Shown here: positions 1 to 7,976 of the stretch, piece after piece | Layout of the letters: every line of letters starts with the position of its first letter | Position numbering within the stretch: the stretch's first letter is position 1 | Origin: Nostoc linckia NIES-25 | GTDB lineage: Bacteria > Cyanobacteriota > Cyanobacteriia > Cyanobacteriales > Nostocaceae | Assembly (NCBI RefSeq): GCF_002368035.1 | Contig: NZ_AP018222.1 | Location: 4,581,534-4,645,533 of the forward strand | Reading direction: 5' to 3' | Length of the DNA stretch: 64,000 nt | The notes under the pieces: generated by a model | Seen by the model: the letters and a program-made list of their open reading frames with translations, nothing else | What the model was told of the DNA's origin: nothing | The model's database searches: none | Made by a program: the position numbers and the translations under genes

Positions 1-317
1 TGTAGCTTTCGGTAAAGCTCCGACAGAATAATTCCTTATGCTCGACAGAACCAAGTTTCATTGTTACAGTTCCATGCTGTGTTCAAAGAAAACAGAATTC
101 ACCAATTCAGAATGCAATCAGTCGGCGGATTTAAGGGAAATCCAGGCAGTTACTTGGGAAGCCACTGACTCCTGAATTCTTTCTTGTTATAAACTTTGTC
201 ATAATTTAAGTGACAATAAGTAATATTGCCATTTGGTGGTGACCAAAACTCGCAAACCGAAGGCGATTGCTGTAGCATGACTAAATAATTGTGTCACCCG
301 CACGATAATTTTCCAAG
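1..317. other. intergenic stretch, no gene seen
   Basis: No convincing coding frame or RNA gene is visible. The stretch is AT-rich near 180-240 and precedes the RND pump gene, so it probably holds that gene's promoter, but no clear promoter motif could be assigned. The one reverse frame that starts inside it (to about 281) is antisense to the pump gene and looks like a shadow. Confidence 0.5.
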
Positions 318-2045
318 ATGGTAAAGCTTTCTAACTCAAAATCCGCACGAGAATTCTTCAATATCTCCAGATTAGCGATTAAATTTTCGTGGCTGACTGT
401 GAGTTTTTGGATTGCCGTTACGGTAGCTGGTGTTCTTGCTTTCAGTTCTCTGAAGTATGCATTGTTTCCAGATATTACCTTCCCAGTTGTCGTTGTAAAT
501 GCTACAGCCCCCCTGGCGACTGCGGTAGATACAGAGACCAAGCTCACCAAACCCGTAGAAGAGAGCCTGCGTTCCTTAAAAGGATTGGAGAATATTCGCT
601 CATCCACCTATCCAGGTCAAACAGCGGTTGCTTTGTCTTTTGCCGTTGGTACGAATCTAGAAACATCAACCAAAGAAGTTGAAACTTCCCTAAAGCAAGT
701 GGCTCTACCTGAGGGAGGGACTTCTAAAATTATTCCCTTGAACTTGAACGAGTCAGCGGCCATAAGCTATGCGATTCAGAGCAAGACACGAAATCTCACA
801 GATTTGACTAAGTTGGCGAAAGACCAAATTGTACCAGCGATCGCTAAACTACCAGGAGTCCTGAAAGTTTCGTTGCTGGGCGACGCAACTGCAACTCCTT
901 TAGATCCATCGAAGCTCAGTGCAGCAGCTCTTACCCAACAAGGATCTACCTTAGTCCGCTTTAACGGTCAAGATGCGCTGGCATTTCAGGTAATCAAACG
1001 CGGTAATGCTAACACCTTAGAAGTAGTAAGTTTAGTTGAAAAAGAAGTCCAAAGGCTGCGTACACTCAAAGATGTCAACCTCACCTTAGCTGCGACTCAA
1101 GCAGAATATATCCGCCAAGCTACCCAATCAACAATCGATGCTCTACTAGAAGCAATCTTGCTGTCCATTATCGTCATCTTTCCATTTTTATGGAACTGGC
1201 GAGCCACCTTAATTTCTGCATTGGCGATTCCTGCGTCGATTTTGGCAACATTTATCGTCATGGCGATATATGGCTTTAATTTAGAGACAATTACGCTGCT
1301 GGCTTTAGCTTTGGTGATTGGCAGTATCGTTGATGATGCGATAGTTGATGTAGAAAACATCATGCGACACGTTGATGATGGAGAAAATCCTCGTCAAGCA
1401 GCGCTTTTAGCTACAAATGAAATTGGATTGACAGTTACAGCAGCCACATTGACGGCAGTAGCAGTTTTTCTGCCCATAGGTTTAATGGGTGGAGTAATCG
1501 GTCAGTTCTTCAAGCCCTTCGGTATCACTGTTTCAGCCGCAATGCTGGCTTCTATGCTAGTAGCCCGGACTTTATCTCCAGTTCTGGCAATCTACTGGCT
1601 AAAACCAAAATCCTCTACTTCCCCTCGCCCTGAAGCAAAAACCTGGGTGAAGTTCGCCCAATTTTATCGAAACTTGCTAGGTTGGTCTTTAAATCACCGC
1701 AAAATAGTTATCGGATTAGCTGTACTCAGTTTCATTGCAGGTATAGCCCTAATTCCACTAATTCCCAAAGGATTTATCCCTAAATTAGATCGCGGCGAAT
1801 TTAATATTGCTTATACAGCTCCTTTGCCAAAAATCCCCGATTTAGCACAACTAGGAGGAGCAGGGGGAGCAGGGGGAGCAGGGGGAGCAGGGGGAGCAGG
1901 GGGAGCAGGGGGAGCAGGGGGAGCAGCAGGACTAAATGCCTCATCCCAGTCCCCAGTCCCCAGGCCCAGGACTAAATGCCTCATCCCAGTCCCCAGTCCC
2001 CAGTCCCCAGTCCCCAATCCCCAACCCCTTAACCGATTCCCTTGA
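318..2045 (+). CDS. RND efflux permease, N-terminal half (frame broken by a repeat)
   Basis: This is the first half of an AcrB/HAE1-type RND permease, an inner-membrane proton-driven exporter that normally works with a periplasmic adaptor and an outer-membrane channel. The first transmembrane helix is near residues 22-45. Porter-domain sequence follows, then a transmembrane bundle with the adjacent Asp pair of the proton relay near residues 338-339 (IGSIVDDAIVDVENI). After residue about 513 the frame enters a Gly-Gly-Ala repeat and a Ser/Pro-rich stretch, then stops at 2045. The family continues through a second half, which is present downstream in frame +1 (1936-3105). Removing one 40-bp repeat copy joins both parts into a single frame of 915 residues. 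The start ATG has no strong ribosome-binding site. No adaptor gene is adjacent. The family is certain; whether the protein is functional is unclear. Confidence 0.85.
   Translation: MVKLSNSKSAREFFNISRLAIKFSWLTVSFWIAVTVAGVLAFSSLKYALFPDITFPVVVVNATAPLATAVDTETKLTKPVEESLRSLKGLENIRSSTYPGQTAVALSFAVGTNLETSTKEVETSLKQVALPEGGTSKIIPLNLNESAAISYAIQSKTRNLTDLTKLAKDQIVPAIAKLPGVLKVSLLGDATATPLDPSKLSAAALTQQGSTLVRFNGQDALAFQVIKRGNANTLEVVSLVEKEVQRLRTLKDVNLTLAATQAEYIRQATQSTIDALLEAILLSIIVIFPFLWNWRATLISALAIPASILATFIVMAIYGFNLETITLLALALVIGSIVDDAIVDVENIMRHVDDGENPRQAALLATNEIGLTVTAATLTAVAVFLPIGLMGGVIGQFFKPFGITVSAAMLASMLVARTLSPVLAIYWLKPKSSTSPRPEAKTWVKFAQFYRNLLGWSLNHRKIVIGLAVLSFIAGIALIPLIPKGFIPKLDRGEFNIAYTAPLPKIPDLAQLGGAGGAGGAGGAGGAGGAGGAGGAAGLNASSQSPVPRPRTKCLIPVPSPQSPVPNPQPLNRFP
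1863..2028. repeat. 9-bp and 7-bp repeats plus 40-bp duplication inside the RND gene
   Basis: Seven exact copies of GGGGGAGCA occupy 1863-1925 and encode Gly-Gly-Ala without changing frame. They are followed by a direct duplication with period 40: the 36-bp segment 1928-1963 recurs at 1968-2003. Heptamers of the AGTCCCC type follow, to about 2020. Because 40 is not a multiple of 3, the duplication shifts the frame by one and breaks the gene. The same heptamer type occurs at 46.1-46.3 kb. Confidence 0.95.
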
Positions 2046-3105
2046 GGTTGCGAAGAAACTTGAAGCAGTGGTGAGAAAAGATCCAGCAGTGGAAACGGTA
2101 TTCACCACCGTTGGTTCTCGTGAGGGCGAGCCGAACAAAGGCACGTTATACGTGAGGCTCAAAGAAGACCGGAAAATCGCAACTGCCCAATTACAAGACC
2201 AGCTGCGCTCCTCATTGCCTGTTCTTCCTGGGGTAACTACCAGTGTTGAAGACATTAAATTTGTCGATAGTGGCGGTCAAAAACCTCTGGAGGTGGCATT
2301 ACGAGGTGACAATCTCCAATCTCTGAGCAAAGCTGTGAAGGCAATTAAAGAGAGGATTGAGAAAATACCGGGATTTGTGGATGTGACAGTTACAGGCCAA
2401 AGCAATTCACAAGGTACGGTGTTGCAAATTGAGCGTCTAAATAATCAGCGGGTAGCTTATATCAGTGCTAATCTTGGCAACGATCTGTCTTTGGGTGATG
2501 CTACTGATAAAGTAGTATCTGAAGCCAAAGCCGTATTGCCGTCTGATGTTTCCTTAAATTTGGGAGGAGACTCTGCCAAATTGAATGAAGTTTTTGGCAG
2601 TTTTGGCAGTACTCTAGCTTTATCTGCTCTGTGTATTGTTGTGGTACTGATTTTGCTGTTCAAAAGCTGGGTAGATCCTTTGGTTATTGGTGTCTCATTG
2701 CCTTTGGCACTGGTAGGGGCGATGTTGGCGCTACTGATTACCAAGAGCGACTTTGGTATGATTTCACTTATTGGCTTCGTGTTTTTGTTGGGACTAGCAA
2801 ACAAAAATGCCATTTTATTGGTAGATTACATCAATCAGCTACGCTCTGCTGGGGTAGACCGCACCGAAGCAATCCTCAATACTGGACTAGTGCGGCTCAG
2901 ACCAATTATGATGACCACCGCTTCTACGCTTTTAGGAATGCTACCCATCGCCTTAGGTCTTGGTGCTGGTTCGGAATTGCGATCGCCAATGGCTGTCGCG
3001 ATCGCAGGTGGATTGGTAACTTCAACTATCCTCAGCTTGATTGTTGTGCCTGTGGTCTACACCATTTTGGATGATTGGTTTCCCCGCAAGAAATTTAAGA
3101 TTTGA
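1936..3105 (+). CDS. RND efflux permease, C-terminal half
   Basis: This is the second half of the same RND permease. It has a porter subdomain (residues about 33-220) and a six-helix transmembrane bundle containing the RND motif GLANKNAILLVDY, ending with a typical VVPVVYTILDDWF tail. The first roughly 30 residues are only translated repeat (Ser/Pro-rich), so the listed ATG is an ORF boundary rather than a believable natural start. True homology begins at PLTDSLEVAKK, about position 2029. The upstream half ends at 2045 in another frame, so the two ORFs overlap by 110 bp. Expression would need frameshifting, reinitiation at an internal ATG, or a subpopulation lacking one 40-bp copy. No frameshift is seen elsewhere in this half, and the residues look intact, which suggests a recent break. 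Confidence 0.8.
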   Translation: MPHPSPQSPGPGLNASSQSPVPSPQSPIPNPLTDSLEVAKKLEAVVRKDPAVETVFTTVGSREGEPNKGTLYVRLKEDRKIATAQLQDQLRSSLPVLPGVTTSVEDIKFVDSGGQKPLEVALRGDNLQSLSKAVKAIKERIEKIPGFVDVTVTGQSNSQGTVLQIERLNNQRVAYISANLGNDLSLGDATDKVVSEAKAVLPSDVSLNLGGDSAKLNEVFGSFGSTLALSALCIVVVLILLFKSWVDPLVIGVSLPLALVGAMLALLITKSDFGMISLIGFVFLLGLANKNAILLVDYINQLRSAGVDRTEAILNTGLVRLRPIMMTTASTLLGMLPIALGLGAGSELRSPMAVAIAGGLVTSTILSLIVVPVVYTILDDWFPRKKFKI

Positions 3106-3163
3106 GATTTTTGAATGGGAATGACTTCTGTATCCAAAAATTCAAGCCGAGGGGAATTCCAAG

Positions 3164-4168
3164 TTGATAAATCCAAAATCCAAAAGAGTTTTTGTCACAG
3201 GCGGTACGGGTTTTATTGGTGCCCACTTGGTGCGATTGCTGCTGCAAGAAGGATACACAGTGAAAGCACTGGTACGCCCTAGCAGCAATCTCCAAAATCT
3301 ACACGGTCTAGAGGCGGAAATTGTCAAAGGCGATTTGAACGATGCAAATCTCTGGCAACAGATGAGCGATTGTCAATACCTATTTCATGTGGCAGCCCAT
3401 TATTCTCTGTGGCAAGCAGATCGGGAATTACTCCACCGTCACAATGTTTTAGGTACCCGCAATGTCCTAGCAGCAGCCCAAAAAGCAGGAATTGAGCGCA
3501 CAGTTTATACCAGTTCGGTGGCGGCCATTGGGGTGGGTTCGTCTGGTGAAGTCGTTGATGAAACACATCAGAGTCCCTTAGAAAAGTTGGTGGGTAACTA
3601 CAAAAAGTCTAAATATCTGGGCGAACAAGAAGCTATACAAGCTGCTGCCAAAGGTCAGGAGGTAGTTATAGTCAATCCCAGCAGCCCCATTGGGCCGTTG
3701 GATATCAAACCTACACCGACAGGTGATATAATACTGCGGTTTTTACGGCGACAAATGCCTTTTTACTTGGATACTGGTTTGAATTTTATCGATGTGCGGG
3801 ATGTAACATGGGGGCATTTACTGGCCTTACACAAGGGTAAATCTGGCGATCGCTATATCTTGGGGCATCAAAACCTCAGCCTCAAGCAACTACTCGAACA
3901 ACTCGCCGAGATTACAGGTTTGCCAGCACCCCAACGAAGTTTACCAGCTTGGTTACCCTTGAGTGTTGCTTGGGTCGATGAGAAAATTCTCACACCACTA
4001 GGGAAATCGCCTTCAGTACCTATAGATGGCGTTCGTATGGCCAAACAACCCATGTATTACAACGCCGCCAAGGCAGTGCGAGAGCTAGGTTTACCTCAGT
4101 CTTCGCTGAAGGCGGCACTCCAGGATGCTGTGGATTGGTTTGTTGCTCAGGGTTACGTTAATGAGTAG
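3164..4168 (+). CDS. hpnA: hopanoid-associated sugar epimerase HpnA
   Basis: This is an NAD(P)-dependent extended short-chain dehydrogenase/epimerase of 334 residues. The Rossmann motif GGTGFIG lies at residues 13-19, and a YxxxK catalytic pair is in the GNYKKSK segment near residue 145. It matches the HpnA family, which accompanies hopanoid side-chain genes; the exact reaction is not settled for the family. The start is TTG at 3164 with a purine-rich GAGGGG about 10 bp upstream; no in-frame ATG precedes it. The adjacent downstream gene is hpnH on the same strand, 63 bp away, which strengthens the assignment. The stop codon TAG lies inside a 28-bp palindrome. HpnA and HpnH probably form one transcription unit unless the palindrome terminates transcription. 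Confidence 0.88.
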   Translation: MINPKSKRVFVTGGTGFIGAHLVRLLLQEGYTVKALVRPSSNLQNLHGLEAEIVKGDLNDANLWQQMSDCQYLFHVAAHYSLWQADRELLHRHNVLGTRNVLAAAQKAGIERTVYTSSVAAIGVGSSGEVVDETHQSPLEKLVGNYKKSKYLGEQEAIQAAAKGQEVVIVNPSSPIGPLDIKPTPTGDIILRFLRRQMPFYLDTGLNFIDVRDVTWGHLLALHKGKSGDRYILGHQNLSLKQLLEQLAEITGLPAPQRSLPAWLPLSVAWVDEKILTPLGKSPSVPIDGVRMAKQPMYYNAAKAVRELGLPQSSLKAALQDAVDWFVAQGYVNE

Positions 4169-4192
4169 GGGCGCACAGCTGTGCGCCCCTAC
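4165..4192. repeat. 28-bp perfect palindrome at hpnA stop
   Basis: A perfect inverted repeat (arms GTAGGGGCGCACAG, centre AGCT) overlaps the hpnA stop codon and lies before hpnH. An identical palindrome is at 34448-34475. It could act as a transcription attenuator or as a REP-like mobile palindrome. No T-run follows it directly, so it is not a classical terminator. Confidence 0.85.
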
Positions 4193-4231
4193 AGTGGTGT
4201 TTTTATATCTTAAAGAGGAGCGATCGCAATA

Positions 4232-5251
4232 ATGGCAGTTAACTTACAACAAGCTATAGATATCGGCAAATATCTTGTGACTCAACGTCTGTTGGGACGC
4301 AAACGCTTTCCTTTAGTCTTAATGTTGGAGCCTCTTTTTCGGTGTAATCTAGCGTGTACAGGTTGTGGTAAAATCCAACATCCAAAGGAAATATTAAAGC
4401 AAAACCTCACCCCAGAACAGTGCTTCGCCGCAGTGGAAGAGTGTGGCGCACCGGTTGTCTCAATTCCTGGAGGAGAACCTCTACTACATCCCCAAATTGA
4501 TGAAATTGTGCGGGGATTAGTCGATCGCAAAAAGTATATTTACTTGTGTACCAATGGTTTGTTGCTAGAAAAGAGCCTAGATAAGTTTCAACCTTCCCCT
4601 TATCTGACTTTCAGCGTGCATCTAGATGGAATGCGCGAATTGCACGATCGCTGCGTCGATCGCAAAGGTGTTTTTGATATTGCCGTCCAAGCCATTCGCG
4701 CCGCTAAAGCCAGAGGTTTTCGCGTCACTACTAACACCACTATCTTTGAGGGAACTGACTCCAAGGATATGCAAGAGTTCTTTGATTTTCTGGAAACACT
4801 CAATACCGACGGGATGATGATTTCTCCTGGCTACAGTTACGAGTGGGCACCAGATCGAGACCATTTCCTCCAGCGAGAACAAACACGCACCTTGTTCCGA
4901 GAAATTCTGGCTCCATACAAAACCGGTGCAAAAAACTGGAACTTCAATCACAATCCGCTGTTCCTAGATTTTCTCATCGGTGAGAAAGACTACGAATGCA
5001 CGCCTTGGGGTAGCCCAAGTTATAGCGTTCTCGGTTGGCAAAAACCTTGCTATCTGCTCAACGAAGGTTATTACTCTACCTTCCAAGAATTACTCCAAGA
5101 AACTGACTGGAGTAAATACGGCCGCAAGAGTGGTAATCCCAAATGTACCGATTGTATGGTTCACTGCGGCTACGAACCCACCGCCGCGATGGATGCGATG
5201 CAACCGCAAAATATGGCGCGTGCGCTGACGAGTGTGTTTGGTAGGAATTAA
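4232..5251 (+). CDS. hpnH: hopanoid radical SAM protein HpnH (adenosylhopane synthase)
   Basis: This 339-residue radical SAM enzyme attaches the adenosyl group to the hopene skeleton, the first step of extended (C35) hopanoid side chains. The iron-sulfur cluster motif CxxxCxxC is at Cys38, Cys42 and Cys45 (CNLACTGC). A GGEPLLHP segment near residue 80 fits the SAM-binding region. C-terminal cysteines (CTDCMVHCGYEP) match the family's extra cysteine-rich tail. A ribosome-binding site (AAAGAGGAG) sits about 12 bp before the ATG. It follows hpnA on the same strand. Membrane hopanoids in filamentous cyanobacteria are often linked to stress-tolerant cell types; that link is family knowledge and not shown here. 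Confidence 0.93.
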   Translation: MAVNLQQAIDIGKYLVTQRLLGRKRFPLVLMLEPLFRCNLACTGCGKIQHPKEILKQNLTPEQCFAAVEECGAPVVSIPGGEPLLHPQIDEIVRGLVDRKKYIYLCTNGLLLEKSLDKFQPSPYLTFSVHLDGMRELHDRCVDRKGVFDIAVQAIRAAKARGFRVTTNTTIFEGTDSKDMQEFFDFLETLNTDGMMISPGYSYEWAPDRDHFLQREQTRTLFREILAPYKTGAKNWNFNHNPLFLDFLIGEKDYECTPWGSPSYSVLGWQKPCYLLNEGYYSTFQELLQETDWSKYGRKSGNPKCTDCMVHCGYEPTAAMDAMQPQNMARALTSVFGRN

Positions 5252-5333
5252 AAGCAGCAATTAAAATATTTGGCCTACGGGCTGACATTTAGCGGAGCAG
5301 GAGTTGTTCCGCTTCTCTATTCATGCTTGTAGA

Positions 5334-5762
5334 TTATTCAACCAAATGAATCCAAGGCAAAGCAGAATTAACACTGTTATACAAACGTTTATCACCTGTG
5401 TAAAAATCTGCCTGAAATCTTTGAGCTAATGCTAAATAATGAGCATCATAAGCAGCAGAGAGGTTTAATTGTTGAGCGATCTCCCAGGCTTGTTGATGAA
5501 GTTGGCGATCGCTATAAAATTGAATGGCTAAATTTAGAGCATTATTGAGACATTGCTGGGCTTCTGTACTAAGTAGTTGTTTCGCCAGCTTCATTCGATG
5601 AAATACATTGGTGACTTCATAACATAAGAGGGTTGGAGCAATAATCTGGGTTTGGGTTTGCTCCCATTCATCCCACAATGTTAAATAAGGTGATGTTTCT
5701 AAAGGATTGACGATCAATTTAACTACAAAATTAGCATCAACACAAATAATTTTTACAGTCAT
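5334..5762 (-). CDS. PIN-domain toxin, VapC type
   Basis: This 142-residue PIN-domain protein is probably an RNase toxin. Expected acidic residues are visible: Asp9 in CVDANFVV, a Glu in LLCYEVTN near residue 48, Asp in AAYDAHYLAL near 105 and Asp in YTGDKRL near 123. Its start overlaps the end of the upstream minus-strand gene (5759-6043) by 4 bp (ATGA type), the usual antitoxin-toxin arrangement. VapC toxins normally cleave tRNA or rRNA and are held inactive by the partner. The substrate cannot be read from sequence. Confidence 0.87.
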   Translation of the reverse strand: MTVKIICVDANFVVKLIVNPLETSPYLTLWDEWEQTQTQIIAPTLLCYEVTNVFHRMKLAKQLLSTEAQQCLNNALNLAIQFYSDRQLHQQAWEIAQQLNLSAAYDAHYLALAQRFQADFYTGDKRLYNSVNSALPWIHLVE

Positions 5763-6043
5763 GATTTTTCTTCGTTGGGAAACAAATCTGCTATGAATTG
5801 TCGATCCCGTTCTTCTCGTATTTGATGAATGATTTCATCAATATTAGGTTCCAAAGGTTTACCACTACGCCGTTGCCCAATAGCTTGAGCATTGGCTAAA
5901 ATTCTTGGTCTTAAGTTTTGCCAATTAGATTGATGTGTTAATTTTTGGTTTAATAACTCTCGTTCTTCAGCAGACAAAGCTTTGATTGCATTGACTAAAG
6001 ATTCAACAAGCTGAATGTTCATAGATGTATGCTCCTTGTTCAA
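5759..6043 (-). CDS. probable antitoxin partner of the PIN toxin
   Basis: This is a 94-residue, mostly helical, charged protein translated just before the PIN-domain toxin with a 4-bp overlap. It begins after a Leu-rich helix (LVESLVNAIKALSAEERELLNQKL) and has no recognisable ribbon-helix-helix or AbrB motif that I can name. The role as antitoxin is inferred from position and size; similar small proteins precede VapC-like genes in many cyanobacteria. An alternative start at the internal Met (residue 8) is possible. Confidence 0.7.
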   Translation of the reverse strand: MNKEHTSMNIQLVESLVNAIKALSAEERELLNQKLTHQSNWQNLRPRILANAQAIGQRRSGKPLEPNIDEIIHQIREERDRQFIADLFPNEEKS

Positions 6044-6389
6044 AAAATGGCGCTTGTCTAACCCTTTTTCATTGCTTCATTATATTATTTTTCTCATGAG
6101 AGTAATGAAAAAGCGCTAAGTGGATAAAACCAAGTCTGCCATAACCTAAGATGTTTCTGACTCTAGCAACCGATCCTATACCTCTATCATCTAATTCTGA
6201 TGGTGTTGTTCGTAGACAAATGAGTAGCACTGTGACTATGGTATTGTCAGGTCAATTAAGTTAATACTACTATGTAGTGTCTACTGAGTAACTGATATCT
6301 TTGAGAGCGCTACGTCGTAGTTATAATTAGTGCAAAGCCAAAAAGCTTACAAATGTAATCTCTGTTCTAAATGCTAACTTTCGTGCTTG
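6044..6389. other. intergenic stretch, no gene seen
   Basis: This 346-bp AT-rich stretch separates the divergent antitoxin operon and the S1-like gene. It should contain both promoters. No hairpin, repeat array or RNA gene was recognised. Confidence 0.4.
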
Positions 6390-6761
6390 ATGCTTCTAAT
6401 GCAAATGAACGAGGAACAATGGTTGCTAGTTAGACAACAACACTGGTTACTGCTTAAACAGCGATATCCCATTGGTCATAAGTTTTGGGCAAAAGTAGGA
6501 AAAATCAGATCCTTTGGCATACTTGTAGAAGTCGATGATTTTCCGAAGGATAGTTATAAGTATATAGGTTCAATTGATGTTGGCCATACTATTCTCTACA
6601 AAGAGGGTAGTCAACAACTACCCCAAGATCCTGCTCAGTGGCCTCAGGAAGGCACATATATTTATTGTATGGTTTGTTATTATCGAGAATACGATAACAA
6701 TAGTGGACAAATTGGCTTAAGTTGGTTAGGGGAAACTAGTCAATCTCAACATAACGCATAG
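6390..6761 (+). CDS. small S1-like RNA-binding domain protein
   Basis: This protein of about 118-123 residues has a central region (IGHKFWAKVGKIRSFGILVEV through GQIGLSW) that resembles an S1/OB fold, with an initial beta strand, GxxV-type turns and a closing strand. It may bind RNA or nucleic acid. Three in-frame ATGs (6390, 6399, 6405) are possible starts; none has a clear ribosome-binding site, and the ATG at 6405 leaves the conserved part intact. There is no operon partner: the downstream phosphonate genes are convergent. Function is unassigned and the fold call is by pattern only. Confidence 0.6.
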   Translation: MLLMQMNEEQWLLVRQQHWLLLKQRYPIGHKFWAKVGKIRSFGILVEVDDFPKDSYKYIGSIDVGHTILYKEGSQQLPQDPAQWPQEGTYIYCMVCYYREYDNNSGQIGLSWLGETSQSQHNA

Positions 6762-6857
6762 CGATTATTCTTCAGAACCAACTTTTCCATATTAGTAGAC
6801 GGGCAAAATTCCTTATGTCATTTTTTGACACCAAGTTTATATTTGGGATGAGTATAA

Positions 6858-7940
6858 TTACTGTCTTGTTAAAATAATTTGTTTAACAACACTAACAAAT
6901 CGTTCCATATCAGCTTTAGTAATAGCTCCCATTGTTGATACTCGAAAGATAGATTGAGCTAAATCTCCTTGTCCAGAATAAATTACATAATCGTGTGCTT
7001 TGAGTTGGTCGTGAAATTCTTCATAGCTGAAATTATCTGGTAAATAATAGGCATTCAAAACTACAGATGAACTTCCTTCAGGAAGTAAAGGTTTAATTCC
7101 TATTGACACTAATCCGTCTCTGACTAAGTTTGCAAGTTGGCTGTAATAGCTATGTCTAGCACGCCATCCTCCTGCTTCTGCCATTTCTTGCAAAGCTTCT
7201 GCTAAAGCATAAAATGTCTGTACTGATTGAGTAAAAGGTGTACCGCCTTTATCTTGCTGTTGGCAATAGGTTGCTAAATCTAAATATAAGGTGCGGGGGA
7301 TTGTGTCTGCTGACGGCAATGCATCCCGTCGCACAATGACAAAAGACGTTCCGGGGACACCATGCAGACATTTATTGGCTGTTGCAGCACAAGCGGTAAT
7401 TCCCCAAGCCTCAAAATTCAATTCCTCCGCACCAAAGCTGCTGACTGCATCTACTAATATTTGAATGCGGCGTTGCTGACAAATTGCAGCAATTTCTACC
7501 AAATTATTCAGGCGACCAGTAGTAGTTTCGTGATGGACAACAGCGAGGTGAGTGATATCAACGTTTTCATCTAACAGTTTAACTAAGCCTTTGATATCTA
7601 TTTCTGCATCCCAAGGATGGGAAAGTGTGATGTAATTAATGTTATGAATTTTGGCAATTTTGGATATCCTTTCGCCATACACGCCATTTTCAATTACCAG
7701 CAATTTCCCATTTCTGGGTACTAAACTGCTGACCATAGCTTCCATCGCTGCTGTACCAGAACCGGTAAGTAAAACTGCTACCCAGTGAGCACCTGCAAGA
7801 TCGTAAACTTGAAGTAATTGTTCGCGGATTCTACTTTGAAGCTGAGAAAATTCCACTTCCCGATGACACAAATCGGGACTTAACAGCGCATTCCTCACGC
7901 GATCGCTCAAATTAACAGGGCCGGGATTTAGTAAAATCAT
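6858..7940 (-). CDS. phnW: 2-aminoethylphosphonate:pyruvate aminotransferase-like enzyme
   Basis: This class V (fold type I) PLP aminotransferase resembles PhnW. In a biosynthetic setting it would convert phosphonoacetaldehyde to 2-aminoethylphosphonate. It opens with the family signature LLNPGPVNLSDRV, has CHREVEF near residue 30, and the PLP lysine is in ATANKCLHGVPG. It is the last gene of a minus-strand cluster with phosphonopyruvate decarboxylase and PEP mutase, which indicates synthesis rather than breakdown of phosphonates; no phosphonatase (PhnX) is present. The start given (7940) is the ATG before LLNPGP; a GTG/ATG-rich heptamer repeat just upstream adds five residues if 7955 is used. 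It lies about 26 bp from the decarboxylase stop, so co-translation is likely. Confidence 0.88.
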   Translation of the reverse strand: MILLNPGPVNLSDRVRNALLSPDLCHREVEFSQLQSRIREQLLQVYDLAGAHWVAVLLTGSGTAAMEAMVSSLVPRNGKLLVIENGVYGERISKIAKIHNINYITLSHPWDAEIDIKGLVKLLDENVDITHLAVVHHETTTGRLNNLVEIAAICQQRRIQILVDAVSSFGAEELNFEAWGITACAATANKCLHGVPGTSFVIVRRDALPSADTIPRTLYLDLATYCQQQDKGGTPFTQSVQTFYALAEALQEMAEAGGWRARHSYYSQLANLVRDGLVSIGIKPLLPEGSSSVVLNAYYLPDNFSYEEFHDQLKAHDYVIYSGQGDLAQSIFRVSTMGAITKADMERFVSVVKQIILTRQ

Positions 7941-7942
7941 TT

Positions 7943-7976
7943 TGTTATTAGTCATTAGTCATTAGTCATTTGTCAT
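7943..7976. repeat. TAGTCAT heptamer repeats
   Basis: Consecutive copies of TAGTCAT span the junction between the aminotransferase start and the decarboxylase stop, reaching into both coding ends (the decarboxylase C-terminus ITNDK is repeat-derived). The same heptamer recurs at 31722-31753. Confidence 0.85.

Noticed and set aside
318..3105. Hopanoid transporter HpnN as identity of the RND gene
   Set aside because: Although next to hpnA, the motifs (two DD in TM4, porter arrangement) fit HAE1-type efflux pumps better than HpnN.
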